DNA of 64,000 nt from Desulfoglaeba alkanexedens ALDC (lineage in GTDB: Bacteria > Desulfobacterota > Syntrophobacteria > Syntrophobacterales > DSM-9756): positions 2,411,501 through 2,475,500 of the forward strand of contig NZ_CP040098.1 of the NCBI RefSeq assembly GCF_005377625.1, written 5' to 3'. Below, in pieces: positions 1 through 9,144 of this stretch; position 1 is the first letter of the stretch; every line of letters starts with the position of its first letter. The notes below the pieces were generated by a model. That model saw nothing but the letters and a program-made list of their open reading frames with translations. It was not told the origin of the DNA and did no database searches. The translations under genes and the position numbers were made by a program.

Positions 1-908
1 CCGATTTCTGGAAGATGAAGGTCTGTGAAGAGGACCGGGAACGCGTGTGGCCGCTCATGGAGCGCTGTCTGAGGGAGGGAACCGAGTTCAAAGCGGAATA
101 CCGTGTCTGCCACGCCGGCGGGCGATACGTGTACGTCCTGGACCACGCGCTCCCGGTGCTGCATGAAGACGGGTCGCTGCGTGTCGTGGACGGCTTCCTC
201 GTGGATGTGACCGACCGGCATCGCCTGCAGCAACAAATCATTCAAACCGAGGAATTGCGGACGTTGAGTGAAATCTCCGCCCGTTTGGCCCATGAAATCA
301 GGAACCCTCTGGCGGTGGCGGGAGGTTTTGCCAGGCGGCTCCTTCTGAAGCTTCCGGAAGACGATCCCAACCGGCGAAAGGTTTCGATCATCCTGGAGGA
401 AGTGATGCGGCTGGAAGGGATCCTGGAGCGAATTCTCGCTTACCTCAAGCCGGTGGAAGTGTCCCTGGAACGTATGGCCCTGAACGACGCCGTGGCCGAT
501 GTGATTCGCGACAACGCCCAGTATCTCTCCCAGGCCGGCGTAAATTATCAGTTGGAGTTGGCCGAAGGGCTCTGTTCCCTGATGCTGGATCGTGCCCTTT
601 TCAAACAGGCTCTGGAAACGCTGCTCCGGTCGGTGGTCGGGTTCGTGCGGCCGGAAGGAGGGCAGCTGCTGGTTCGCACCGGCTGCAGTGACAATAACGC
701 CCAATTGGAATTGATCGCCCGGGGCGTCCAGGTCTCGGAAGACGATCTGGACCATTTCTTCTATCCCTTCACGAGCCGCATGGACGAAACCCGGACGCTG
801 GACCTTCCCCTGGCGAAGATGATCGTCTACAAGCACGGTGGACTCATCCAGGTGTATCGGAAGGGCTCGGAGGAACTGCATTTGAGCCTCAATGTGCCGC
901 TGTCCTGA
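1..908 (+). CDS. PAS-domain histidine kinase-like protein, 5' truncated, degenerate ATPase domain
   Basis: The reading frame is open to the left edge, so the gene is cut by the window start. The N-terminal part is a PAS_3-type fold ending in the PAC-like stretch VDVTDRHRLQ. A dimerisation/phosphoacceptor helix with a clean H-box, AHEIRNPLA, follows. The C-terminal half aligns by position with a HATPase domain, but its key boxes are eroded. The N-box Asn is missing in FKQALETLLRSV, the DxGxG G1 box reads IARGVQ, and the glycine-rich G2 box reads TRTLDLPLA. Only the F-box-like FYPFTSRM survives. No membrane segment is visible in the part present. It may be a pseudokinase or dimerisation-only phosphotransfer protein. 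The stop lies 1 nt from the stop of the convergent downstream gene. Confidence 0.8.
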   Translation, partial: DFWKMKVCEEDRERVWPLMERCLREGTEFKAEYRVCHAGGRYVYVLDHALPVLHEDGSLRVVDGFLVDVTDRHRLQQQIIQTEELRTLSEISARLAHEIRNPLAVAGGFARRLLLKLPEDDPNRRKVSIILEEVMRLEGILERILAYLKPVEVSLERMALNDAVADVIRDNAQYLSQAGVNYQLELAEGLCSLMLDRALFKQALETLLRSVVGFVRPEGGQLLVRTGCSDNNAQLELIARGVQVSEDDLDHFFYPFTSRMDETRTLDLPLAKMIVYKHGGLIQVYRKGSEELHLSLNVPLS

Positions 909-909
909 T

Positions 910-1821
910 TTAGACGTGCTTTCCCTGGACCAGTCCGTGTTCCTTCATATAATGAAAGACGGCTTGGAGGTTTTTCTGCTTTTCGATGGCCCAGCGTGGA
1001 GCGGCCAGTTCCTCGGGATGAGGGTCTCCGGTGAGCCGCTGGACGATGATATCCGGGCGAAGGCGGGCGAGGAATTCCCCCGCACAGCGTGCATATTCGG
1101 CGCGGGTGAGGCAGCGGTGGCGCCCGGAATTCAGCCACTGTTCCAGGACCGTGCCCCGCACAACGTAGAGCAGATGGATTTTCACCGCCTGGATGTCCCG
1201 GGAAGACAGGAAGCGGGCGGTGGCCATCATGTCTTCAAAGGATTCGCCGGGGAGTCCGAGAATCACATGGGCGCAGACGGGCAGGGCCCGATCTCGGGTT
1301 CGCCGGACGGCGTCGTCAAAGGCCGCCACCGAATGGCCGCGCCGGATGCGCTTAAGCGTCGCGTCGTTGGCGGACTGCAGGCCGTATTCCAGCCAGACGA
1401 GGTGGTTGCGGGAGACCGCCGCCAGGTGATCGAGGACGTCGTCCGGGACGCAGTCGGGACGGGTTCCGATGGAAAGACCGACCACGTCGGGGTCGGAAAG
1501 GGCCTCGCCGTAGAGGCGCCTCAGGTGCTCCAAGGGAGCGTAGGTGTTGGTGTAGGATTGAAAGTAACCCAGAAACTTTTTGGCCTTGTAACGACGGGCG
1601 AGGACGGTCTTCGCCCTCTGAATCTGCTCGGCGATGGTCAGAGTGTCCGCGGCCCCGGTCCCCGAACCCCTCGCATTGCAGTAGATGCAGCCGTGGCGCC
1701 CGAGCGTGCCGTCGCGGTTGGGGCAGGTGAGGCCCGCGTCCAGGGAAATCTTCTGAACGCGGCAGCCGAACCGTTCCCGCAGGTAAGAAGGGTAATCGCG
1801 ATACAGCTTTTCGGAATCCAT
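910..1821 (-). CDS. TIGR01212-family radical SAM protein (YhcC-like)
   Basis: About 303 aa. The N-terminus has the cysteine cluster of the family, [17 protein letters not shown], which should bind the 4Fe-4S cluster used for S-adenosylmethionine cleavage. Downstream are SIGTRPDC and LEYGLQSAN, typical of the TIGR01212/YhcC branch of radical SAM enzymes. The substrate is not established from sequence; related proteins have been linked to RNA modification. The start at 1821 ([10 protein letters not shown]) is preferred over an in-frame Met at 1851 because AAGGAA precedes it at good spacing and the upstream Met would be less well supported. It is divergent from mnmG, with only about 55 bp between the two starts. 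Confidence 0.88.
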   Translation of the reverse strand: MDSEKLYRDYPSYLRERFGCRVQKISLDAGLTCPNRDGTLGRHGCIYCNARGSGTGAADTLTIAEQIQRAKTVLARRYKAKKFLGYFQSYTNTYAPLEHLRRLYGEALSDPDVVGLSIGTRPDCVPDDVLDHLAAVSRNHLVWLEYGLQSANDATLKRIRRGHSVAAFDDAVRRTRDRALPVCAHVILGLPGESFEDMMATARFLSSRDIQAVKIHLLYVVRGTVLEQWLNSGRHRCLTRAEYARCAGEFLARLRPDIIVQRLTGDPHPEELAAPRWAIEKQKNLQAVFHYMKEHGLVQGKHV

Positions 1822-1876
1822 CGGTTCCTTGTCTCCCGTCTTCGGGATCATAGCGAAAGGTGAAGGAAGTGTGAAG

Positions 1877-3769
1877 ATGACTCCAGTCTACGATGTGATC
1901 GTGGTGGGTGCCGGACATGCCGGGTGCGAGGCGGCGCTTGCGGCCGCGCGCATGGGGTGCCGGACCCTCCTTTTTTCGATCTTTCTGGACACGGTGGCCC
2001 ACATGCCCTGTTCACCGTCGGTGGGCGGCATCGGCAAAGGCCACCTCGTCAAGGAAATCGACGCTCTGGGCGGCATGATGGCTCGCATCACCGATCGGAC
2101 CGCCATTCAGTTCCGCCGCCTGAACACCAAGAAGGGTCCGGCCGTCCGGGGCACTCGGACTCAAAACGACAAGGTCCGGTACCGGACCCTGATGAAACAC
2201 GAACTGGAATGCCGGGAGCGGCTGGATCTGAAGCAGTCCCTGGTGGAAGCGCTGGTGGTGGAAGAAGGTCGCGTGGCGGGAGTCATGGACCAAGCGGGCG
2301 CCTTTTTCAAGGCGCCCGCGGTGGTGCTCGCCGCGGGCACGTTTCTTCACGGGCTGGTCCATATCGGTCCCGCCAAGATCCCCGCCGGCCGCGCCGGGGA
2401 GTTTCCCTCCAACCGCCTTGCGGATCAGTTGCTGGATCTCGGTTTCCAACTGGGACGGATGAAGACCGGTACACCCGCTCGACTGCACCGGGCCAGCATC
2501 GACTTCAGCCGATTCGAGGAACAACGCGGCGATCCCGAACCGCGTCCTTTTTCCCTTTTTACGAACGCGGTGGCACTCAACCAGGTTTCCTGCCATCTGG
2601 GCCGGACCCATAGCCGCACCCACGAACTGGTGCGGCGCAACATCCATTTCTCCCCTTTATACAATGGAACGATCCAGGGCGTCTCGGCCCGCTATTGCCC
2701 GTCGCTGGAAGATAAAGTGATGAAATTTCCTCACAAGGAATTTCACCAGATCATCCTGGAACCGGAAGGGTTGGATACCGAAGAAATCTATGCCAGCGGG
2801 ACGGGCAATTCGCTTCCCTACGAAGTGCAACTGCAGTTGATTCATTCCGTGCCGGGTCTGGAAGACGCCGAAGTGATGCGCCCGGCCTACGCCATCGAAT
2901 ACGATTTCATTCAACCCACTCAGCTGCTTCCCACCCTGGAAACCAAGCTGGTCTCCGGCCTGTATCTGGCAGGCCAGGTCAATGGGACGTCGGGTTACGA
3001 AGAAGCCGCAGCCCAGGGCCTCTGGGCCGGAATCAACGCGGCGCTCAAAGTCCAGAAGAGGCCGCCCTTCCTTCTGGACCGGTCCGAAGCCTACATGGCG
3101 GTCATGGTGGATGACCTGGTGACGCGGGGTACCAACGAGCCCTACCGGATCTTTACGTCACGGGCGGAATACCGGCTGCTGCTCCGAGAAGACAACGCGG
3201 ACCTGCGGCTCCTCGAGAAAGGTTACCGGCTGGGACTCCATTCCCAGGACGCCTATCGGCAGCTGTTGGAACGGCGGCGGGCGTTGGCTGACGAATTGAG
3301 CCGACTCCGGACGACCAAGATCCGCCCCGAACCGCGGGTCAACCGGACGCTGGAATCCGCCGGCTCCAGGCCGCTGGAAGAAAGCATCCCCCTGGATCGG
3401 CTGCTCAAACGGCCGGAATTGACTTACGAGACCATTGAAACGCTTGCGCCGCCGCCGGAACCGCTCCAGGACCGGGTGAAGGAACTGGTGGAGGTGGAAT
3501 GCAAGTACGAAGGGTACCTGCGCCGGCAGGAAACGGAGGTCAAGAAGTTCAAGCAGCTGGAAAACTTAAAGATTCCAGAGGACTTTCCCTATGACCGGAT
3601 CCCGGGGCTTTCCAACGAAATCCGGCAGAAGTTGAGCGGGATCCGGCCCGTTTCCCTGGGGCAGGCTTCGCGGATCGCGGGGATGACCCCGGCGGCCGTA
3701 TCGGTGCTGATGGTTTACCTGAAGCGTTTCCAAGGGCAGGCGCCACCTGGGGAGGCGTCCGCCGCCTGA
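1877..3769 (+). CDS. mnmG: tRNA uridine-5-carboxymethylaminomethyl(34) synthesis enzyme MnmG (GidA)
   Basis: About 630 aa, the usual MnmG length. MnmG works with MnmE, FAD and methylenetetrahydrofolate to install the cmnm5 group on U34 of several tRNAs. The N-terminal FAD-binding motif [19 protein letters not shown] is intact, as are the family signature [23 protein letters not shown] and the conserved [16 protein letters not shown] block. The C-terminal helical region (about residues 540-625), which contacts MnmE/tRNA, is complete. The chosen start ([11 protein letters not shown]) has GGAAG just upstream; a longer in-frame start at 1829 would add 16 non-conserved residues. No mnmE is visible nearby. 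Confidence 0.97.
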   Translation: MTPVYDVIVVGAGHAGCEAALAAARMGCRTLLFSIFLDTVAHMPCSPSVGGIGKGHLVKEIDALGGMMARITDRTAIQFRRLNTKKGPAVRGTRTQNDKVRYRTLMKHELECRERLDLKQSLVEALVVEEGRVAGVMDQAGAFFKAPAVVLAAGTFLHGLVHIGPAKIPAGRAGEFPSNRLADQLLDLGFQLGRMKTGTPARLHRASIDFSRFEEQRGDPEPRPFSLFTNAVALNQVSCHLGRTHSRTHELVRRNIHFSPLYNGTIQGVSARYCPSLEDKVMKFPHKEFHQIILEPEGLDTEEIYASGTGNSLPYEVQLQLIHSVPGLEDAEVMRPAYAIEYDFIQPTQLLPTLETKLVSGLYLAGQVNGTSGYEEAAAQGLWAGINAALKVQKRPPFLLDRSEAYMAVMVDDLVTRGTNEPYRIFTSRAEYRLLLREDNADLRLLEKGYRLGLHSQDAYRQLLERRRALADELSRLRTTKIRPEPRVNRTLESAGSRPLEESIPLDRLLKRPELTYETIETLAPPPEPLQDRVKELVEVECKYEGYLRRQETEVKKFKQLENLKIPEDFPYDRIPGLSNEIRQKLSGIRPVSLGQASRIAGMTPAAVSVLMVYLKRFQGQAPPGEASAA

Positions 3770-3996
3770 TATGAATGAATTATCATTCATATTTTTCTTG
3801 GCACAGGCGGGTGGATTCGTGTATGTAGGACGAGTCTGCCCGCGAAGCCGGCGGGCGGCCGCTCAAAAGTGAACGGATCCGAAGGGTTGGCCGGGTCCGG
3901 GTGGTTTTTCATCCGCGAAAGCGGTGTGTCGAATGATCGGCGGCGGGTGTGGGATGCCGACGATTGGGAGCCGAACGAGGGAAAGGAGGAACTGAC

Positions 3997-4794
3997 GTGA
4001 ACATTGTGGTCCTGCTCAAACAGACGCCGGATACGGAATCGGTCATTCGCATCGCCGGGGACAAGCGATCCATCGTCACCGATGACCTCAAGTGGATCAT
4101 CAACCCCTACGATGAGTTTGCGGTGGAAGCTGCGCTCCGACTGAAAGAAAAGTACGGGGGAACGGTCACCATCGTCAGCTTGGGGCCGCAGCGTGTGGTG
4201 GAATCGATCCGCACCGCCCTTGCCATGGGCGCCGACAAGGGAGTCCTGATCGATGACGAAGTCTTCGAAGGCAGCGACAGCCTGGGCGTCGCCAAGGCCC
4301 TTGCAGCCGTCGTTCGGGAGATCAACCCTGACATCGTGCTGTGCGGCTCCCGGGCGGTGGATTACGACCTGGGCCAGCGCGGTCCCATGGTCGCCGAAAT
4401 CCTGAATTGGCCGCACCTGGGACTCGCCGTCTCGCTGGAATCCGACGGTGCCAAGGTCACCATCGAACGGCCCATTGAGGGAGGGAAGGTGACACTGGAG
4501 GTGGATCTGCCCGCCCTGGTCACCATGGGCGGTTCGCACGCGGTGTGGAATCCCCGGTACGCTTCGCTGCCCGGCATCATGAAGGCCAAAAAGAAGCCGT
4601 TGGATGTGAAAAAACTGGCGGATCTCGGCCTGGACGCCTCCGAAGTGAGCGGCGACGCGGCCAGGATCCGGATTACGTCGTTGGAGCCGCCCCCGGAACG
4701 GGCCGCCGGGCGCATCATCGACGGCGGACTGGACACCGCCGGAAAGGCGAAGGAACTGGTCCGGGCACTCCACGAGGAAGCCAAGGTCATTTGA
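3997..4794 (+). CDS. etfB: Electron transfer flavoprotein subunit beta
   Basis: 265 aa from a GTG start preceded by AAGGAGGA at ideal spacing. N-terminus NIVVLLKQTPDTE and the AMP-binding region (SLGPQRVVESIRTALAMGAD, then CGSRAVDYDLGQRGPMVAE) are diagnostic. EtfB pairs with EtfA to carry electrons between acyl-CoA or other flavin dehydrogenases and an acceptor. The C-terminal arm that wraps around EtfA is present. It is followed after 56 bp by etfA and the two are surely one operon. The 227-bp gap after mnmG holds no visible gene. An acyl-CoA ligase lies just downstream, consistent with fatty-acid oxidation, but no acyl-CoA dehydrogenase or ETF:quinone reductase is in the window. Confidence 0.95.
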   Translation: MNIVVLLKQTPDTESVIRIAGDKRSIVTDDLKWIINPYDEFAVEAALRLKEKYGGTVTIVSLGPQRVVESIRTALAMGADKGVLIDDEVFEGSDSLGVAKALAAVVREINPDIVLCGSRAVDYDLGQRGPMVAEILNWPHLGLAVSLESDGAKVTIERPIEGGKVTLEVDLPALVTMGGSHAVWNPRYASLPGIMKAKKKPLDVKKLADLGLDASEVSGDAARIRITSLEPPPERAAGRIIDGGLDTAGKAKELVRALHEEAKVI

Positions 4795-4850
4795 CCCTCA
4801 TCCGACCGGTGGGACCTGATACATACAGCGAGGACGACGAGGAGAGAAAA

Positions 4851-5837
4851 ATGGCTGATTGCGTTTGCGTTGTTTCGGAATTCCGCGCCGGGAACTTTCG
4901 ACGCGTTTCTTTTGAAGTGGCCAGTGAAGGCCGGCGGGTTGCGGACGCCCTGGGACTTCCGCTCTATGGTATCGCCGTGGGTTCGGGGGTTTCGGACAAG
5001 GCCGAAGAGCTGGGCTTCTACGGCGTGGACAAGGTTTTCGTGGCCGATGATGCGGCATTGGAACACTACGTGGCGGAGACTTACGTGCCGGTGATGGCCG
5101 AAATCATTCAGGGGCTCAACCCGGCGGCCATTCTGCTTCCGGCGTCGGTGGACGGCAAGGATCTTTCGGCCCGCCTGGCGGCGCGGCTCCAGGCCGGCCT
5201 GGCCCAGGACTGCACGGAGGTGGTCTGCGAGAACGGGGTGCTGAAGGCAAAGCGCCCCATTTTCGCCGGAAAATGCCTTGCCTGGTGCGAATGGTCCCAA
5301 GGCGCCCTTCCCATGATTTCGTGCCGACCGAACGTCATGGACTGCAAGGCCGCGGACGCTTCCCGCAAGGCCGCAGTCGAAAAAGTGGACGCGGCCGTTC
5401 CCGAAGCCCGGTCCCGGGCGCTTTCCGTGGACCTGGACACCAGCGGAAAGGTGGAACTCACCGAGGCCGAAATCATCGTCTCGGGGGGCCGTGGCATGAA
5501 GGGCCCGGAGAACTTCACCATTCTCGAAGAACTTGCAAGGGAACTGGGAGCCGCCGTGGGGGCTTCCCGGGCCGCCGTGGACGCCGGCTGGCGACCTCAT
5601 TCCGACCAGGTGGGCCAGACCGGCAAGGTGGTGAACCCCAATCTTTACATCGCTGTGGGCATTTCGGGCGCCATCCAGCACCTGGCCGGGATGGGATCCT
5701 CGAAGTTCATCGTGGCGGTGAACAAAGATCCGGAAGCGCCCATCTTTTCAAAGGCCGATTTCGGCGTGGTGGAAGATCTGTTCAATTTCGTTCCGGTCTT
5801 TACGGAAGAAGTGCGCGTGCTCAAGAGCACGTGCTAG
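4851..5837 (+). CDS. etfA: Electron transfer flavoprotein subunit alpha
   Basis: 328 aa. The start at 4851 ([10 protein letters not shown]) has GAGGAGAG upstream; a longer open frame to 4545 only overlaps etfB out of frame and is not used. The C-terminal FAD domain is textbook: [43 protein letters not shown] and [13 protein letters not shown]. It lacks an N-terminal ferredoxin domain, so it is the simple EtfA type rather than the iron-sulfur-fused type found in some anaerobes. Partner of etfB immediately upstream. Confidence 0.96.
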   Translation: MADCVCVVSEFRAGNFRRVSFEVASEGRRVADALGLPLYGIAVGSGVSDKAEELGFYGVDKVFVADDAALEHYVAETYVPVMAEIIQGLNPAAILLPASVDGKDLSARLAARLQAGLAQDCTEVVCENGVLKAKRPIFAGKCLAWCEWSQGALPMISCRPNVMDCKAADASRKAAVEKVDAAVPEARSRALSVDLDTSGKVELTEAEIIVSGGRGMKGPENFTILEELARELGAAVGASRAAVDAGWRPHSDQVGQTGKVVNPNLYIAVGISGAIQHLAGMGSSKFIVAVNKDPEAPIFSKADFGVVEDLFNFVPVFTEEVRVLKSTC

Positions 5838-6220
5838 GAACTTGTCCGACAATAGGTTTCACGGCTCTTTTGTAGGAGCCGGCTTGCCGGCGACCCTTAT
5901 GCCCTTGTAGGAGCCGGCTTGCCGGCGATCGGAATCGCGGCCAAGGCCGTTCCTACAGGAACAAGGAACCTCAGAGCCGGGCTTTTATGAGCTTGTTTTT
6001 GGACACGCTCGAGGGGCGTTCCGGCGGGAAAACCGCTGAGACGCCCTTTGCTGGTCGAGGTCCCCGCCTTCCACGGCGGTGCGTTCCCTGGCCGCTCTGA
6101 TGCCGGGGCTTCGGTCGGCGGACTCGTAGGGCCTGGACGGGGGCCAAGCAGGGGGTCGGACTTTTAATCTGGACGACGCTCTAATGTGGAACATTAAACA
6201 AAATGGGGGCGGCGGTCGCC
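5838..6220. repeat. Intergenic stretch with REP-like (type C) palindromes
   Basis: No gene is visible here. Two direct copies of TGTAGGAGCCGGCTTGCCGG(CGA) lie at 5871-5893 and 5906-5928. An inverted half-copy follows (GGCCGTTCCTACA, about 5946-5958). This head-to-tail then inverted layout is typical of REP/BIME elements. The GCCGGC core can fold as a hairpin. The rest of the gap shows no recognisable signal. Confidence 0.65.
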
Positions 6221-7915
6221 ATGGAGCGAGTTTGGTTCGCTAACTACAACCACCGGGTGCCGCACACCCTGGAATACCCGGACAAGCCCTTGCCGGTGCT
6301 TTTGAGAGAAACGGTCGAAAAGTACCCTGAAAACATCGCCACGGAGTTTTTCGGCGCCAAACTCACCTACCGGGAACTGTGGGACCGGATTCAGCGGTTT
6401 GCCCACGCTCTTCGAGACCTAGGGGTCACCAAGGACACCAAGGTCGCCATCATGCTGCCCAACTGCCCCCAGACCATCATCGCCTATTATGCGACCCTCT
6501 GGGTGGGAGCCGTGGTGGTCATGACCAATCCCATGTACGTGGAACGGGAAATGGAACACCAGTGGTCCAACTCGGAAGCCGAGGTCGTGGTCGTTTTGGA
6601 CCATCTCTTTCCGAAAGTCCAAAAGGTGCTCCCCGAAACGCGGATTCGCAAGGTGATCGTGACCAGCCTCCGTGAATACCTGCCGGCCCCTGTCCGGTGG
6701 CTTTACCCTCTGAAGGCGAAGAAGCAGAAACTCTTTACGGCGGTACCCTACGACGGCAAGGACATCCTCAACTTCAGCAAGCTGGTCGAGAAATCGACGG
6801 CGGACAATCCCCCTTGCCCTGCGGCATTGGACGATTTGGCGCTCCTTCAGTACACGGGTGGCACCACAGGTGTTTCCAAAGGGGTGATGCTGATCCATAG
6901 AAACATCCTAGCCAACGTGGTACAGATCTGCGCGTGGTTTCCGGACGTGCGCCGGGGTTCCGAGCGGGTGGTGGCGATCCTGCCCTTCTTCCATGTCTTC
7001 GGCATGACCGTTTCGATGAACTTGGCGCTTTACGCCGGCAGCACCGTCATTTTGGTGCCGCGATTCGAAGTGAACGAGTTCCTGAAGGTGCTCCACAAGA
7101 GCCGTCCCACACTTTTTCCCGGGGTGCCGACCATTTACGTGGCCATCGTCAATCATCCCAAGATCAAGGACTTCGATATCTCGTCCATCCGCTACTGCAT
7201 CACGGGTTCGGCTCCCATGCCCGTGGAAGTGCTGAAAAAATTCGAGCAGATCACGGGCGGGGTCATCGTGGAAGGCTACGGACTTTCCGAGGCGGGCCCC
7301 GTGACTCACGTGAATCCCTTTGTGGGCAAGCGAAAGCCGGGCTCCATCGGGATTCCGCTGCCGGACACGGACTACCGGATCGTCGACTTGGAAACCGGGA
7401 CACAGGTCCTGCCTCCGGGGGAGGAAGGTGAACTCGTGGTCAAGGGTCCCCAAGTGATGCTGGGCTACTGGAAGATGCCGCAGGAAACCGAAGCTACGCT
7501 GCGGAACGGCTGGCTGTACACCGGGGACATCGCCAAGGCCGACAGCGAGGGCTATGTGTTCATCGTGGATCGAAAAAAGGACATGATCATTGCGGGCGGC
7601 TACAATATTTACCCGCGTGAAATCGATGAAGTTCTTTATGAACACCCGAAAATCCTCGACGCGGTGACCGTCGGGGTGCCCGATCCCTATCGCGGTGAAA
7701 CCGTCAAGGCCTTCGTGGTGCCGAAACCCGGCGAAACAGTGACGGAAAAAGAGGTCATCGATTTTTGCAGAACGAAGCTTGCGGCTTACAAGATCCCGCG
7801 CGCCGTTGAATTCCGGGAATCGCTGCCGAAGACCATGGTCGGAAAGATCCTGAGGAAGGATCTGCGAGCGGAAGAGTTGCGAAAGAAGGAAGGGGAGTCC
7901 AGGGGGGGACCGTGA
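6221..7915 (+). CDS. Long-chain fatty acid--CoA ligase (AMP-forming)
   Basis: About 564 aa of the ANL adenylating superfamily. Core motifs are in order: the P-loop YTGGTTGVSKGVML, the acyl-pocket GYGLSEAGPVTHVNP, GWLYTGDIAKADSEGY with the ribose-binding Asp, DRKKDMIIAGGYNIYP at the hinge, and the catalytic Lys near the C-terminus in PKTMVGKILRKDL. It should activate a free fatty acid to acyl-CoA for oxidation or lipid synthesis. Residue-level similarity is to FadD-type enzymes; chain-length preference cannot be read. An alternative ATG at 6203 adds six residues; neither start has a strong Shine-Dalgarno, and GGGGGCGG before 6221 is slightly better. Its neighbourhood with etfBA fits fatty-acid metabolism. 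Confidence 0.93.
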   Translation: MERVWFANYNHRVPHTLEYPDKPLPVLLRETVEKYPENIATEFFGAKLTYRELWDRIQRFAHALRDLGVTKDTKVAIMLPNCPQTIIAYYATLWVGAVVVMTNPMYVEREMEHQWSNSEAEVVVVLDHLFPKVQKVLPETRIRKVIVTSLREYLPAPVRWLYPLKAKKQKLFTAVPYDGKDILNFSKLVEKSTADNPPCPAALDDLALLQYTGGTTGVSKGVMLIHRNILANVVQICAWFPDVRRGSERVVAILPFFHVFGMTVSMNLALYAGSTVILVPRFEVNEFLKVLHKSRPTLFPGVPTIYVAIVNHPKIKDFDISSIRYCITGSAPMPVEVLKKFEQITGGVIVEGYGLSEAGPVTHVNPFVGKRKPGSIGIPLPDTDYRIVDLETGTQVLPPGEEGELVVKGPQVMLGYWKMPQETEATLRNGWLYTGDIAKADSEGYVFIVDRKKDMIIAGGYNIYPREIDEVLYEHPKILDAVTVGVPDPYRGETVKAFVVPKPGETVTEKEVIDFCRTKLAAYKIPRAVEFRESLPKTMVGKILRKDLRAEELRKKEGESRGGP

Positions 7916-8235
7916 CGCCAGAGGGACCTTCGTACACTGGGTGTCTTCCGCCCGCCTGAGCCGCCCGGCAGTCCTCGGATTGTCGGGCGCTCGCGTTTTT
8001 CGCCGATGGTGGATCGTTTCACCTTGTTCCCAAGCTCCAGCTTGGGAACACAAGTGTGCAGAAGCTCCAGCTTCGATTCCCATGAGGCCGTTACCAAGCC
8101 GGAGCATGGTAACGAGGGAATTACCGGTTTTACGGGTCGCGGGCAAGCCCTCTCCTACCGATAACGGAACACCTGGCCGATCGCCTGTAGGGATCGACGG
8201 CACCCGCGGGCGGCGCTCAAATCGATCCCGACGGC
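7916..8235. repeat. Intergenic region with one type A triple-hairpin repeat
   Basis: The copy at 8026-8113 shows three palindromic units: GTTCCCAAGCTCCAGC continuing to TTGGGAAC, then GAAGCTCCAGCTTC, then a diverged GTTACCAAGCC unit ending GGTAAC. The same composite recurs about eleven times in the window. About 8128-8155 also holds a scrap (ACGGGTCGCGGGCAAGC) of the type C associated sequence seen near 37.7, 38.0 and 59.1 kb. No gene is visible. Confidence 0.7.
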
Positions 8236-8970
8236 ATGTGGGCTGAAAGAATGGAAGAGTTCACCATCGGCGATCCATTTTCGGGAGATGCGCAGGGCCG
8301 GCAAGCGGTCTTTGCGGCGGCTGCGGATTTCTATCGCTTCCAGAATTTCGGTTACCCTCGGAAGTCCGCGCTGGAGTGGGTTGGAAACCGCCACGGGTTG
8401 AACGCGGCGGACCGCCAGCTGCTGCATCGGGGAGTCTTCTCACGGGAACGTGCGCTCATGAGGCTGGGGAAGCGATGCCGAGGTGCGAGCTGGCGCTCGG
8501 AACCGGTGGTGGTGGACGGGCACAACGTGCACATCACGCTGGAAAGCGCACTTTTGGGCCGCCCCCTGGTACGTGCCAACGACGGGGCTTTGCGGGACAC
8601 CGCGGGACTTTCGGCGCGCTTTCGCGTGACGGATGCCACTGAAGCCGCGGTCGCGCTGCTCTTTCATTGCCTGAAGGCCTTTTCACCCAGAGAAGTCGTC
8701 TTCCTTTTCGATGCGCCCATGAGCCACAGCGGCATCCTGGCGGCATGTTACCGTGAGGCGCTGGCGTCGTTCGGAATCCCGGGTGAAGCCCGAACGGCAA
8801 GGGTTCCGGAGAGGGAGTTTCCTTACGAGCGGGCGGTCGTGGCGGGAAGCGACCGGGCTGTTCTCGACCAGGCGCGCCGCTGGCTTGACCTGGCGTCTCT
8901 GGCGTTGGGCTTTGCGCGGTGCCCACACGTGTGCGTCGATTTTTTCGCGTTCCTCGCCCCCCGCACTTGA
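8236..8970 (+). CDS. DUF434 domain-containing protein
   Basis: 244 aa. The N-terminal half resembles DUF434 (helical, with LNAADRQLLHRGVFS). The centre has VVVDGHNVHITLESALLG followed by RANDGALRDTAG, an acidic arrangement reminiscent of PIN/NYN-like nuclease folds in the DUF434/DUF5616 proteins. Other acidic residues sit in VVFLFDAPMSHSG and VVAGSDRAVLDQA. Biochemical function is not known; a metal-dependent nuclease is a structural guess only. Start alternatives are 8236 and 8251 (MEEFTIG); neither has a clear ribosome binding site. It stands alone between repeats and the DUF1015 gene. Confidence 0.75.
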   Translation: MWAERMEEFTIGDPFSGDAQGRQAVFAAAADFYRFQNFGYPRKSALEWVGNRHGLNAADRQLLHRGVFSRERALMRLGKRCRGASWRSEPVVVDGHNVHITLESALLGRPLVRANDGALRDTAGLSARFRVTDATEAAVALLFHCLKAFSPREVVFLFDAPMSHSGILAACYREALASFGIPGEARTARVPEREFPYERAVVAGSDRAVLDQARRWLDLASLALGFARCPHVCVDFFAFLAPRT

Positions 8971-9144
8971 GACACGGTATCCGCCGTCGCCCTTGCTTGC
9001 CAAACGCGTCCGGCTGTGCTAGGGAAAATCGCTCCGATGGCGGGCTCCGGCGATGGCGGACCCCGGCGGCCGTGACCCTCCCGCCGTCCGGCGATTCAAG
9101 CTGAATATCCCGTTCCCAGGCGATTGAAAGGAAGAGACATTTTC

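Noticed and set aside
8060-8085. tRNA-like T-loop sequence (CTTCGATTCCCATGAGG)
   Set aside because: It is part of the type A repeat and recurs in every inverted copy; no acceptor stem or anticodon arm surrounds it.
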